Notes: generated by a model from the sequence alone, not told the origin. A stretch of DNA of 64,000 nt from Myrica gale (GCA_963930655.1 OZ005617.1:13987568-14051567); one strand, 5' to 3'; counted from the first letter of the stretch, positions 49,351 to 61,687 are shown. Translations and numbers: made by a program.

Positions 49351-49870
49351 CTCTGCTCTTCCTGCCGTTCCAACAACTAATGTTTATTCTTCTTCTTTTC
49401 TGATATGTTCACAAATACCTTTGCTCTAGTTCAAATCTGTGCACTGATACCCTCCAACACACTCTCCACCACCAAAAGATCCTAGGTACCCACAAAGCCA
49501 AATCATGGAAAGGTGGAATCAAGAAGTCGAAAAAGCCATGTAACACGTTGATTGAGAGGTCCGAATAACAAAAAGACGCTCACATATCAGAAAGCCAGAA
49601 AAGTAAATACTAAGATGCTTGCAATTGTACAGTTTCCGAATTGTATAAGACAAGGTGTGTGTGGTATCTACAAGGCAATTAAAGCATAGAAGAAACGTCG
49701 ATACTAATGAATGAAGTTGAGCCCAACTCCAAAGATCTGCAACGGGGAGTTAAAGGGTCGGCGAAATACGGTGGCGTTAGAGGAAGAAACCGGTGAGGAG
49801 GAGCAGAACCGGGGAGAGAGAGGGGGAAGAGATGTCGTCGAAGCGTGCAATTGTATCGTTTTTTAAGCTT
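49351..49870 (-). promoter_or_regulatory. Probable NTMC2T6 5' UTR and proximal promoter
   Basis: On the minus strand this is a CT-rich leader (TCTCTTCCCCCTCTCTCTCC near 49830) followed by GC-richer DNA and then the start codon region. A TTGCAG/ATCTTTGG acceptor-like site near 49735 suggests a possible leader intron. The transcription start is not determined. Confidence 0.35.
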
Positions 49871-50049
49871 AGCACGTTTGACTGGCTGTTGTGTGCCACG
49901 TGGCTAGGGTGTGTCCGAGGCGTGTCGGCGTTACTGAAACGGCAAGAGGGGTGGGGTAGTGATTTTAGTGGCCACGTCTACGCGGAGTAAAGGACAATGC
50001 GCCAGCATCTGAACTGACGGTCGGATTCCCTTCAGGTCCGATTGTTGGC

Positions 50050-50450
50050 CCAACCCAGGAAGAGTTTCATGTGGCCATACTGGGGGCATGTTTGACATGG
50101 CCCCAGTAGAAGAGTTTCATGTGGCCAACCACATAATTTTTTATTATTATAATATTTATTAAAAATCTTATCTCTCTTCACTTTTTCAATGACTCTCATA
50201 ACATTTCTTTATTTTATAATATTTTTCAAATCTTAATACCCAAAATTTTTACCCTCAAACACACCCTCAGATAACGTTACGTTTTGTTTGAGAAGTGGTG
50301 TGGTTAAAATTTTAGGTATTTTGGTTAATAAAAATGTAAAGAGAGAAAGTATATGAAAATTGATAATTAAGTGAATTGAGAATATTTTGTAATAATAATA
50401 AAATTTTAGGATGTTAAATTTTGTCACGCAAACCGCGTCCCAGTGGGAAA
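50050..50450. repeat. Tourist-like MITE remnants and short duplication
   Basis: Two AT-rich stretches, about 50125-50275 and about 50285-50435, carry the same AAATTTTA/AGAGAG wording as the MITE at 42472. The first ends CTCAAACACACCCTCA, like the MITE right end; the second begins TTTTGTTTGAGAAG. Before them AGAGTTTCATGTGGCCA occurs twice (about 50061 and 50109). Confidence 0.5.
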
Positions 50451-51241
50451 TATGGCGAGAATAAAGGTTTACGTGAAAAGACGAACCGGAATTTTTTCTT
50501 TTAGAATGTCAGCGTCGCATATCCCGTATGCTCTCACTTATGCTTCCGTTACTAACGGCGCTGAATTTGTAATGGAGGAAAATGCATAATATTGGCGGCG
50601 AATAAACTCAAAAAAGCTAAAAAAAACTCCTTTTATATATATATATAGATAGAGGTTGCCTTTTTTCTCTCTCTTTCTCTTTCACGGTCCGTTTGTGTTG
50701 ACGGATAATCGGTAGACGGTGGTAGGTGGATAATTCACTGCTAGAGGTGCCTTAAGATTTGCAATAATGAATCATAAATAATCTCACAAATGACAAAAAG
50801 TGGGGGTGGGTGAGGCTAAAAAATTATTAAGGACACGATCGTTTTGAGAAAATTTATTAAATTCTAAAAATAGTGTGAATATTTAAGTGATGTTTGAGTT
50901 TTATTGGTATACGTGTAAAAGTTGTAAAAGTTATATTGATGTGTGTAAAAAATGTAATATTGAGTTGTATTGATATGCGTATAGGAGTAATGTTAAGAGT
51001 ATAAATTTAAAAATTTTGATTCAAATTCTAGAATTTTTAGCCAAACGAACATGTCCTAAGATTTGCAATTATTTCGAGGGCGGTGGCTCCCGCCTGGCTC
51101 AACCACTACTTGTCATTTCATCCCTAAAATTATTAATTTTTTATTATTATTTCTTCTTTCTTGAGATATGATGTCAAACTAAATAAAACAAATTTCTATA
51201 ACCTAAAATAGTTAGATCTTAACTAATATATGATAATTATA

Positions 51242-51244
<3 letters not shown>

Positions 51245-51273
<29 letters not shown>
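51245..51273. repeat. (TA)n microsatellite
   Basis: A perfect alternating TA run of roughly 28 bases in AT-rich intergenic DNA. The flanking 50450-52100 shows no gene. Confidence 0.95.
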
Positions 51274-51276
<3 letters not shown>

Positions 51277-51737
51277 CAAGACAAGTCGATTGTCAAGAAT
51301 AATGGCAGATAAAATGGTACTTTAAGGAAGTATAAGTATATATACTAAAAATAATTTTTAGAAATATACCTGTCCTTCCTTTAATCCTCCCTCGTCTTTC
51401 ATGCCGCTTCTTAACAATTTTGATATTTTATTTTATTTTATTTTTCAAACAAATAGTTGGTCAAAATTTAGTGCATTTTTTTTATTTGGACGCTGTTGAT
51501 TCTAGTTGACTATTGTTTCAAATTTGATCACCAATCGTCTTAGTTAAGGTAAAGGTAGGTGTATTCGGAAGGAGCTTAAACTGAGGAAGGGAAAAGAAAG
51601 TCTTATAAGGGACCTAAGCTTTGTGCCCCATCTGTAGAACATAGTACCCTAAAACAATATATTTAAGATTATTTTATAATGATATTTCTTTCTTATAAAA
51701 TATAATTTTGTAAGGCATGTTTTTTTAACAAGGAAAA

Positions 51738-51739
<2 letters not shown>

Positions 51740-51794
<55 letters not shown>
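51740..51794. repeat. (TA)n microsatellite
   Basis: A perfect alternating TA run of about 54 bases; its length is probably variable between individuals. Confidence 0.95.
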
Positions 51795-51798
<4 letters not shown>

Positions 51799-52109
51799 TC
51801 ATGATCCATCACTATCATTTAGGTACGTCGCGCATCGTGCATCCCTAGATGAATGAATTTATATATTGATAATATTTTTTTTATGGTAGATTATGGGATG
51901 TTCGGTTAAAGAGTTTTGTAAAGATTTTTTGTGTTTTGAGAATTTTTATGTGATGTTAACTTTATTGGTATGCGTGTTATATTTATTTTTATGTGGTGTT
52001 AAAAATAATGTTTGGTTGAAGAATTGTGAGGATTGAGGATTTTTTTAACCAAACGTGTCCATATGTTAATATAAAAAGCTTTTAATATATCTGACACAGT
52101 TTACATGAG

Positions 52110-52260
52110 CTCTTCCATTTTAAACCAAACGTTTCCGACCCGATATTTTCGGGTTTATGCGGGTCCAGGTTTAGTAATGAAGAAAACCGAATTTTCGGGT
52201 TCGGATTCAGGTTAAAATTTTCGAACCCGAACCCGGTTTGCCCACCCCTACCCAAACTCT
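52110..52260. repeat. hAT-type MITE-like sequence with CGAACCC runs
   Basis: Contains CGGGTT/CGAACC runs (GAACCCGAACCCGG near 52222) and ends TTTGCCCACCCCTA, whose complement TAGGGGTGGGCAAA is the usual terminus of a common plant hAT-type repeat. The other end and a target duplication were not found. A similar TAGGGGTGG start occurs near 59628. Confidence 0.45.
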
Positions 52261-52496
52261 CAACCTGGGACCGACGGATCAGCTCCGGTTACCTGGGATT
52301 TGGAAGCCTCTAACACACTATTTTGTTTATTTTATCGTAAAACTATTATTTTACATAAAAAAATTCATTGAAATATTTTGAAGAAAATTTTTTCATTTTC
52401 CGTGTTTGGTTATTCTTTTAAAATATTTTTTGATGTTTGATGCGGTTAATAACTTACGAATTTACATAAAAATGTTTAATGATCGTACATGACTAT

Positions 52497-52674
52497 AGGT
52501 TATGTTTGTGTTGAAAAATTTTTGGTATTGGATTTAGTGTTGGTATTGGGTTTAGTGAAAAAGTGAAGAGAGAGGTAATTTTTTATATTTTTTATGGGAG
52601 AGAGAGAGATTATATTGTAGTATTTTATTGTGAGTTGGTGAAATATTTTGTGAAATTTTTGGTGCAAACGCACC
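52497..52674. mobile_element. Tourist-like MITE copy
   Basis: Left edge GGTTATGTTTGTGTTGAAAA and right edge TTTTGGTGCAAACGCACC are imperfect inverted copies. Between them is the AAAGTGAAGAGAGAGG wording of the family member at 42472. Flanking CTA may be the target duplication, but the boundary is ambiguous by two bases. Confidence 0.6.
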
Positions 52675-52855
52675 CTATGTAGTTTACACTTATGACATTT
52701 TACTCTATCAAGTGATTTTAACCGTCAGGTTCTTGAGGTAAGTTTTTTAGACAAATTAATCACCGTCCTATTGTCGTTAACCAACAGACGGAACGTTGCT
52801 TACGCCGAATTTTATAAATCATCTCAACGTTAATCGTAAGCTGCCCCGTGGCATT

Positions 52856-54161
52856 TGTTAACCCAAGGTTGTTTTGCAAACAATCCTTAAATGATTTTGA
52901 TGATAACAAAATTCTCTATGTTTGAAGACTTTTTTATTTTACTTAGTTAAATCCATCATTTCCAAGTTTTATCTCAAATGGATTAATGTTTTCTAACTAT
53001 AACTCCTTGAAGTTCACTTAAGCATCCTTACAAGTGTTGGAACAATCATTTCTCCTCTTTATAAATCCTTAAAAAGAGTTTTAAACGTATTTGAGGCTTA
53101 TAGAAACTGATTTTTGCTTCCAGGATTCTTAGGTGTCGACACATACAGGACATGTGTCGACACATTGCACTTACTCCCGAGACTGGAAATCATGGTGTCG
53201 ACACATATGATACATGGTGTCGACACATTGCACTAACTCCCGAATGGTGAAAACATGGTGTCGACACATATGTGACATGGTGTCGACACATTGCACTAAC
53301 TTCCGATTACTCACTTTTTGCTCATTTTTCTATGTGTCAGCACTTACTATTTGATGTGTTAGCACATCTCACGAAATTGAGGATTTTCCGGAAAACAATC
53401 AGACGCATTTATTTCCTCCTTAATACACGGGCAACTTTCCAACGGCTTCCTCACCTAACCCGTCGACCGTTGTAGAAGTTTTGGGGTTTAAATGCAAGAC
53501 TGGTAGCTGAAGACAATTGAACTCTCTCTCACCGACTTGCACGATATTAGCAATAACTCCATAACCTAACTTTTGAGAAAAGAGAGATAGCAAGAGAAGA
53601 GTAAAAGTTCCGCACTCCTTGAGAAGGCCTGCTATTTTCCATCTTCATACCTTTCGAGTCTTCTACATTGTACAACCACTCTCTCTCTCCTACTTGTGTG
53701 CCACTCACTTGTAAATTCGGCTTTAAGAGCCAATACTTGAGTTTTCCCTTGTACCCACTTCATTTAAAGCTTGAAAGTGTTGGGTAAACACTGGGTCCTA
53801 CTTGTGAGAGTAGAAGAAATCCTCTAGGTTGTGAGGATTTGGGAAAGTTTAAGCGTGAGCTTTAAAAACGCTTTGTAACGGTTTCTTAGCACCACGGAAG
53901 CTAAGGTGTACTTGCTATTCGATTATATCAAGGGAAGCCCAAGGAGGTCTATAGCCTTGGGGGTGGACGTAGGCAAGGATTGGCCGAACCACCTAAAAAC
54001 ACGGTGTTATCTCTCTATCTCTTTATCTCCTTAATTTTGCATATATTGTTGTTCATTAGTCTTTTGCCTTATCTTTTGTATGTGCTTAAAGTCTCTTTGA
54101 AATCGTATAAATTTTTGGAACTCAATTCACCCCCCCCTCTTGGGTTGCTCTTGAACTTTCA
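52856..54161 (+). mobile_element. Solo LTR (Copia-like), 1,306 bp, with palindrome array
   Basis: Begins TGTTAACCCAAGG and ends GAACTTTCA. The 5-bp duplication GCATT flanks it at 52851-52855 and 54162-54166. The end region (AATTCACCCCCCCCTCTTGG, TTGGGTTGCTC) matches the other solo LTR at 17317-18529. There is no internal region. It is a non-coding fossil, whole as an LTR. Confidence 0.88.
53133..53310. repeat. 62-63-bp tandem repeat of paired GTGTCGACAC palindromes
   Basis: Six exact GTGTCGACAC sites begin at 53133, 53154, 53195, 53217, 53258 and 53280. They form three pairs 21-22 bp apart, with a pair-to-pair period of 62-63 bp and CATTGCACTAACTCCCGA-like spacers. A decayed fourth pair (GTGTCAGCAC, GTGTTAGCAC) follows at about 53333 and 53357. 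Confidence 0.95.
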
Positions 54162-55039
54162 GCATTAAATTTTTCTCAAAATTTTAATATTTTAATCCAT
54201 AAGTTACTGATTTCAACGTGAAGGTCCATGAGGTACACTTTTGCCCTAAAATTGGTCTCCGCAGTTCAATTACCGTTGGCCAACTAATGGAGAAGTTTAT
54301 ACCTAGCCTTAAAAGAGAAGAATATAAAACTATCATATGCAACCTTCAAATTCAATTTTTATTTTATAAATATTACTTTTGTATATATAATTTTTCTATT
54401 TTTAATTAAAAAAAATTAATATTTTCAATATTTTTTTTGGATGGGCATTTCGGTCATTTTGCATGTGGTTTAATGGTCAAATCAAACATAAGGGAAGAAT
54501 TTATTATTTTTGAAATATATGAGACGGAATAAAATATTTTGAAACTTGATGGAGGGTTACTGATTTTTGCTTATAAATATGAGTCGTACTATAATGTTCC
54601 CCCTTAAAAAAAATTAGTTTACTAAAAATTTGAGCTTAATCTGTTTTACGGAAAATAATAGAGATTTTTACAGTTGACTTGAAAACTTTTTACTTTGTCC
54701 TCATTTTTAGTACTTGATAAATACCTGAAAACACGTAAAATAAATCACGAAATTTAAGACATATTGTGAAAAATAGAGTTTTATTGGGTTTTATGAGAAA
54801 GTAGTGAATAAAATATAATTTTAAATGAGTTGGTGTAAAAATGAGGAGAGAGAAGTAAAATTTTATGAGAGTTGGTGAAAAGGTGAAATAGATGGTTTGA
54901 GTGAATTTTTTATATTTATTGTAATGAAAATAGATGATTTGATGGCCGAGGGAGAGATTATTTTGAAGTTATTTTATTTTATAAAATTTTGAAATAATTT
55001 TGTTTGCAAACTAAAATTTTGAAATAGTAAAAAAATTTA

Positions 55040-55609
55040 GGGAAATATACAAAAACCACACTGAATTTTAACGTCTTTTGTGAAAACTCATCGGGTTTTA
55101 AAAAGTTTCAAATTGCTCACTAGGTCTATCATTTTTGTATAAAAACTCACTTAACTCAATGATGTTAGCCTCGTTTAACGGAAAATCCATCACGTCCAAT
55201 CACAATATGACATGTGTCACTAAATAAATAAAAATAAAAAATAAATTTAAAATTATCAAAAAATATTATTAATTTAAAAAAAACAAAAGGATCGGCGTGG
55301 GTGGACCTCCCCCGAAGGTGCCCTCCCTCTTGCCACCCAGGTGTGGAGGGGGATTCCCCCTCCGCCGTGACTTTTGTTTTTTGTTTTAAATTTATATTTT
55401 TTTTATAATCTTAAATTTATATTTTTTTAGTGACACGTGTCATATTGTGATTGGACGTGATGAATTTTCCGTTAAACGGGACTAACGACATTGAGATTAG
55501 TGGGTTTTATATAAAAATGATAAACCTAGTGAGAAATTTGAAACTTTTTAAACCCCGGTGAGTTTTTACAAAAGGAGTTAAAACCCAGTGTGATATTTAT
55601 ATATTTCCC
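55040..55609. mobile_element. Fold-back MITE, 570 bp
   Basis: Long inverted arms of about 200 bp. The left begins GGGAAATATACAAAAACCAC; the right reverse complement begins GGGAAATATATAAATATCAC. The arms share ACTCA-CGGG, TCACTAGGTTTATCATTTTT-like and CACGTCCAATCACAATATGA wording. The GC-rich centre (55290-55370) differs from the arms. Near-identical 9-bp flanks (AAAAATTTA at 55031-55039 and AAAATTTTA at 55610-55618) fit a MULE-type target duplication. Confidence 0.85.
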
Positions 55610-55841
55610 AAAATTTTATGATGGTTGGTATTTTGCAAACTCCTCCTTATATCTTTCGTGAAATGATATTATTGTTTTATTCCTTTTTAATGGTTTATCT
55701 TGTTGTCGATCCCAACCCGACAGGTTCAGCCAAAATCAAGTTTGAAGTCAAGTTGGACAATCCTCAACATGACTATGCATACCACTAATAAAAAAAAATT
55801 GATGCATAGCGTAAGGAAAGCCAGAATGCGGTGTGCTTTAT

Positions 55842-58800
55842 TGTTGGATAAAGATGACTAATATTTTTAGGATATCTAAATAGTTGAGTTATAATATGAT
55901 ATCTAAGTATTTGAGTTATATTATGATATCAAGTATTTGAGTTCTAATTGAATATCCAAGTATTTGAGTTCTAATAGGTTTAGGGATGCAGGATCTGGGG
56001 TTTCTTATAAATAGTCTATGATGTAACCCAAGAATTACACAAGATAATAAACCGTTATTTCCTATGGACGTAAGCATATTGTCAAACCACGATAAATCTT
56101 GTCTCAATTTAGAAATTGTTTGAGAGGTACTACAGATTATAACATTAGGTTGTAAGGTTGCAAAGGAGGCGATGACAGGTAATGAAGTAAATTACTTTGG
56201 ATTGATAATTTTTGGTTGTCCAGCCTATGTGCACATTCCTAGTAAAGAGAGATCAAAGCTTGGCCCAAAGTCTATCAAATGTATTTTTCTCGGATATGAG
56301 AAAGGAGTTAAGGACGTGCTATTTGATGAAAATTCCATGTTTAAAAGTAGTCAAGGTGAAGAGAAACAAGTGCCAGAAAGCAGTAGCAATGATAAGCAGA
56401 AGGAGTTAGAGACTTCTATGCAGAAGAACATTGTTCAGGGTACAGAGGCTACTACTTTAGAACCTAAGGAGCATCGCAGTATAGCCACAGACAGACCCAG
56501 ACGCATTATCAGGCCACCAGTTAGGTATGGTAATGAAGATATGATTTCATATGCTCTTGTCATTAGCAGTGGAGATCCTACAACTTTCATGAGGCAATCA
56601 GTAGCCAAGTGAAAACTTGATTGATGGGTGCTATGGTCGAGGAGATGAAATCATTGCATAAGAATCAAACATGAACTTGGTGGAACTTCATGAGGGGAAG
56701 AAGCAGGGGCGGATTTAAGGTTAAAAATATTATCTCCTACCAATTTTACACATTCAAATATCATTTTATCCCCAGAGATTTTAAAAAAAATCTATTTTGC
56801 AAGGCCAAAAACACTATCCCTTTTTTATCCATTTAAATACCATTTATCCCTCAAAATGAATGAAACAAATTTAATGCTTTAAAAATCATACCCTTTAAAA
56901 TGACAACAAATAAAAAATGAACTAAAGTATTTTTAAAATAACAAATGCTAATGAAATTAAAATTTCACCAAGAGATGTAATTTATTTTATAATCTAAAAA
57001 TTGATTTTTGTTTCTATTTTGTTATTTATTTATCTCAATTTCACTTAAAAAATCTATCGATTTTGTCTCTCCTTTGAAAAAGTTAACATAAAGAAATCAC
57101 TTAACCAACCAAGTTTATTCTGTGGCTTTACATATGACAACTTTAACTTAGTTTTTTTCTTTATTTTATTTTTTATGTTGTTTCGGTTTATGTACGTTCA
57201 TTCTCTCTTTTTAACTTCAAATCTCTTTCGATCTCAATCAATCCAGAGTAAACATTTATATTATTTTTTGTATAATTGTTGGGTGATAAACTTGTAGAAT
57301 GATTTGATGATATATGTTTTAAAAAGTATTGAAGTTTGTGTGAAAATGTGTTGGAGGTAGTATTTAATTTTTTGAGATTTTGGATATTTAGTTGTAATTT
57401 TTTACATTCAAAAAATTCTTAAAAAAGTGAATATTTCCCATTTATGACTCCGCCCCCTAAGACTTCAATCTTGGATCCGCCATTGGGAAGAAGTCGATAG
57501 GGTGTAAGTGAGTGTTTAAGAAAAAAAAGCAGTATCAGAAAAAGAAGGGAAAAGGTTCAAGGCTCGCTTGGTAGCAAAGGGTTACTCACAAAATAAATAG
57601 GTTGATTATGATGAAATTTTCTCCCCGGTTGTCAGACACACTTCTATCAGGGCAATGTTGGCATTAGTAGCTCACTATGACATGGTTGTGGAGCATATGG
57701 ATGTGAAGACAACTTTTCTACATAGTGATTTAGAAGAGCAAATATATATGGAGCAGCCAGAAGGGTTTAGTCAACCTGTACATGAGAATTTGGTCTGTAA
57801 ATTGAAGAAATCACTTTATGGATTGAAGCAATCTCTGAGGCAGTGATATAAGTGATTTGACTCTTACATTATCAGAATTGGCTACCATATATGTGAGTAT
57901 GATTGTTGTGTATATGGTAAGAGCCTTGATAATTATTCATTAATTTTTTTGTTATTGTATGTGGATGATACACTTATTGCGGCTAAGAGTATAAAGGAAG
58001 TCAACAAGATGAAGTCCTTGTTGAGTAAACAATTCGACATGAAGGATTTGGGCGCAGCTAAGAAGTTATGGTTATCTCAGGTCGGCTATGTGGAAAAGGT
58101 GTTGGAAAGATTCAGAATGGGGAATGCAAAATCAGTTAGTACTCATTTGGCGAATCATTTTTGTTTTTCTACCTCACAGTGTCCGAAGACAGTTGAAGAA
58201 TTTGAAGACATGTCAAAGGTCCCATATGCCAGTGCAGTGGGGTGTCTAATGTATGTCATGGTATGTACTAGGCCAGATTTGGCTCATGGGGTCAACATGA
58301 TGAACAAGTATATGGTAAATCTAGGGAGACAACATTGGGATGCAGTCAAGTGGATTTTCAGATATTTTAGGGGTACTACGAATTATGACATTTATGTTTG
58401 GAAGACAACAGAGTGATCTGTCAGTTGTGGGATATGTAGATGCAGATTATACTAGTGATTTGGATGACAGGAGATCGAACACAGGTTATGTGTTTGCTCT
58501 TGCTGGAGGGCTCATTTGTTGAAAGTCCACGATTCAATCTGTTGTTGCATTGTCCACAACTAAGGCAGAGTACATGGCAGTCACTGAGGCTGCTAAGGAA
58601 GCTTTGAGGCTGATAAGGAAGCTTTATGGCTTACAGATCTAGTCAAGGAGCTGAACGTTCAACAAGGTGGAGTTCAGTTGCATTGTGATAGTCAGAGTGT
58701 CATTTATTTGGCGAAGAACCAGGTGTATCATGCAAGAACCAAACATATTGATGTGAGGTTTCACAAGATCAGAGAGTTGGTTGCTTCTGGTGAATTATTG

Positions 58801-59330
58801 CTGGAGAAAGTTCACACCTCTGAGAATGCAACAGACATGTTGACTAAGCAAGTTATCACAGAGAAGTTCAAGCATTGCTTGGACTTGATAAATATCTCCA
58901 GGTGCTAGAAAGAAGAGGTGTTCCTAACCTATTAGTTTTAGGTGGAGGCGAAAACTTGTTTGATTTTCTCCTATGGGGCAATATTCGCCTAGGTGGATAT
59001 TGTTGGAAAAAGATGGCTCCTATTTTTAGGATATCAAAGTAGTTGATTTCTAATAGGATATCTAAGTATTTGAGTTATATTAAGGTATCAAGTGTTTGAG
59101 TTCTAATTGGATATCCAAGTATTTGAGTTCTAATAGGTTTAGGGATGCAAAGTCTAAGGTTTTCTTATAAATAGTCTATGATGTAACCCAAGAATTACAC
59201 AAGATAGTAAACCGCTCTCTCCTGTGAACGTAGGCATATTACCGAACCACGATATATCTCTGTCTCGATTATCTCTCTCTCTCTGGCTTCAATTTTCGTA
59301 TATTGTCCATCGCTGGTATGCACGGTAACA
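55842..59330 (+). mobile_element. Copia LTR-retrotransposon fossil with an inserted hAT element
   Basis: Two LTRs in the same orientation (about 55842-56115 and 59001-59330) start TGTTGGA and share TATAAATAGTCTATGATGTA. By eye they are roughly nine-tenths identical, suggesting an age of millions of years. Parts recognised between them: an integrase C-terminal/linker part (56170-56600), a reverse-transcriptase part (57590-58000, VEHMDVKTTFLHSDLEEQIY type) and RNase H (58400-58910, ending in the TKHIDVRFHKIRELV type). It is broken, with several breaks, and non-functional. Each LTR carries three short tandem units around AAGTATTTGAGTT. No matching target duplication was found. Confidence 0.88.
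56704..57485. mobile_element. Non-autonomous hAT element, 782 bp, nested in the Copia fossil
   Basis: The left terminus is CAGGGGCGGATTTAAGG and the right terminus, reverse complemented, is CAATGGCGGATCCAAG. An exact 8-bp duplication, GGAAGAAG, lies at 56696-56703 and 57486-57493. The interior is AT-rich without coding capacity. The 8-bp duplication and CA-GGCGGAT ends fit a hAT-type deletion derivative or MITE. Confidence 0.9.
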
Positions 59331-59627
59331 ACATTTGCAAAGTTAATTTGCTCACAATTTATTTACCGTCCGACTCGGACCATTTTCTACTCCGTATTTG
59401 GTGACACATCACTACATATAATTTTTACGTAAGCTCCATTTGTTTTGTCGTATTTTACTTTCTCTAAAGTACTTTCCATACTTTCGTCTATTTGGAAAGT
59501 CTATTAAAATACATTCAATCGAAAACTTAATTCGGTCAACCATAAAACACAACTCCACTTTCTTGAAAGCGGCTTACTTTCTAAAACAAGTGAATCTTTT
59601 TTCCTGACCTATCTCTCTCAGTCTTAG

Positions 59628-59848
59628 GGGTGGTCAAAAACTCGTTGACTCAACCCGAACAGGTCATGTTACGTCGGGGTCGAGTTTTGAAATATGAACC
59701 CGATAAAAACAAAGTTCGGATCTCTAACATGAATTTATTTCTTGTTATGTCCGTCACAGTTTTACTCACTTTTAAGTGTTTTATCTTATAACCCGACCCA
59801 AAAATGAAGCATTCGGAGGAACCCGAGCTCGATGGTTTTATCTTTTCT
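59628..59848. other. Possible hAT-type repeat remnant
   Basis: Starts TAGGGGTGGTCAAAAACTCG and has ACCCGA/CCCGAACA wording, like the repeat near 52110. The end is not defined. Confidence 0.35.
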
Positions 59849-60334
59849 AGGTAAAGTCATAATTAGCTCCATAAGTATAAACAAAAATCAAATTGGTTCC
59901 CCTAATTATCAATTTGGCGATTTGAGACCCATAAATTTTAAAAATCATTAATTCAAGCTCTCCGTCTAAATTAGGCTTTAAATCCGACAAATAATCATGC
60001 AAAATGACCAAAATGCCCCTTCGAGATAAAATTACTAAAAAATTCACTAAAAATAAAAAATAATTTTTTTAAAAAGTAATATTTTTTAAATAAACTATTC
60101 AAACTCTATTTCAATAATATATTTATTTTTAATTTATTCTCTTAAATTTTTATTTTAAAAAATTTAGTCTTGCAGGGGTATTTTGGTAATTTTGCATGAT
60201 TTAACGCCTAATTTAGACAGGGGCTATAATTGACGATTTTCAAAAGTTATGGATCTCAAATCGTCGAATTGATAGTTAAAAGTACTAATTTGATTTTTTC
60301 TCATCCTTATGGGGCTAATTATGATTTTACCCCT
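59849..60334. mobile_element. Fold-back MITE, about 485 bp
   Basis: Inverted arms: the left AAAGTCATAATTAGCTCCAT matches the reverse complement of the right AAAATCATAATTAGCCCCAT. The arms continue through the ATTTGAGACC-CATAA, GCATGATTT/AAATCATGC and CCAAAATGCCCC/GGGGTATTTTGG stretches. The centre is AT-rich with no coding capacity. No clean target duplication was found. Confidence 0.75.
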
Positions 60335-61687
60335 ATATTTTTTCTGGATTGGGTTGCAAACTTCTAGCCTTGATTGCCTCGAGTTCGAGGGCGGGTGGTG
60401 GAAATTCGACTCCAAACTTAATTTTAACAGCCCTACCCAATATCTCGCTCAACACTTGACAATCTCTCTCATTATACTCTCACTCGAGAGTCCTCTCCCT
60501 CCCTCTCACTTTCATGAAAGCTCACAGTTTTCGCATTTCTAACATGACCGGTTTCTTTCTTACTCTCTCATTAAAATTTTACAAACCCAAACGATATTAA
60601 ATGATGGAAAAAGGCATGGAGGGGTCATTATTAAGCGTGGGGAGTGACAGAGACGTATATCCATTCTCAATAAAAGCCTGGGGTACCTTGTCTCGATGAC
60701 AGCCCGCCACCGAGTGGGTCCAATGAAAGATATGTTACTACAAATTTCGGACAGATGGTCACGTATCTTCGTCAATTTGCAGCTACCGACACGGGCAGCT
60801 GCCTATTACCATTTACGTGCCCAAAAAGCTCCTATTTCCGTGTAATTTACTAATGCTAAGGAGCTTTATGTGCTCTAATTGATTTAACTTGAGAAACTTA
60901 GATGAGAGAAGAGCAATCTTTATGGATGGAAAAATATATATATATTAAGGAGAGCAAAATCGGTATATATTGAAGAGCTTTGTTTTCTCAGGTTTTATAT
61001 GGATCCAAACAATAATAATGGCCATGGCTTGTGAGTTGTCTCCATATCTTAAAGAACAAATCCAATCCGGCCAACTATTTTTGTGGCTGAGTAAAATCCA
61101 AGCGCAATGCAGCTTTCTTGATCAATTTCTTTTCCAAAGCAGCGTGATTCATTGTCTTTTTCCCTGAGTTGATTTGAGGATGTCTCATTCCGAATAAACT
61201 TACAATTTTTAAAATTTCATGAATAGTAGGTAGAATGCTGTGGTTAGTATTAATTAGTATAAAAATGGATAAAAAACGTGCTTGTAATCAATCTTATCAC
61301 ATGATTAATTTATAACATTTTTTATCTCATAAACTAATCTGTAACTTTATTCAAATTTTTGCATAACTATTTCTCCCATTTTTTCAGAGACAAAACCCAG
61401 TAGAAATGGATTCCACCATTACACAATACACAAAACAAATCATGGTGTCCACAACCGAATCCCCGCGACACCACGTGTAAGGCAGTGATTGCTCTAAACT
61501 AGATGACGACCGGATCCGAGGCTCCGAATGTACAAAGTTGTGTCGAGTTCCCATTGCCAGCTTACACGTTAATAAGACATCAAGGGATCTCTACCTCGAC
61601 AAAAACCCCATCTACGGTTCTACCCAAGTTCGATCTCCAAATATCCAAGAATCTTCCGCACGGCACGGGTCCTGGTAATCTGACAAA
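60335..61687. other. Upstream region of the L18a-like gene
   Basis: No gene recognised. It should include the promoter and 5' leader of the gene starting at 61688. A TATATATATATATT run lies at 60931-60945. The transcription start cannot be placed. Confidence 0.4.

Noticed and set aside
53133-53310. Regular palindromic repeats considered as a CRISPR-like array
   Set aside because: The units lie inside an LTR with target duplications in a plant nuclear genome, and the spacers are near-identical, so this is a tandem repeat.
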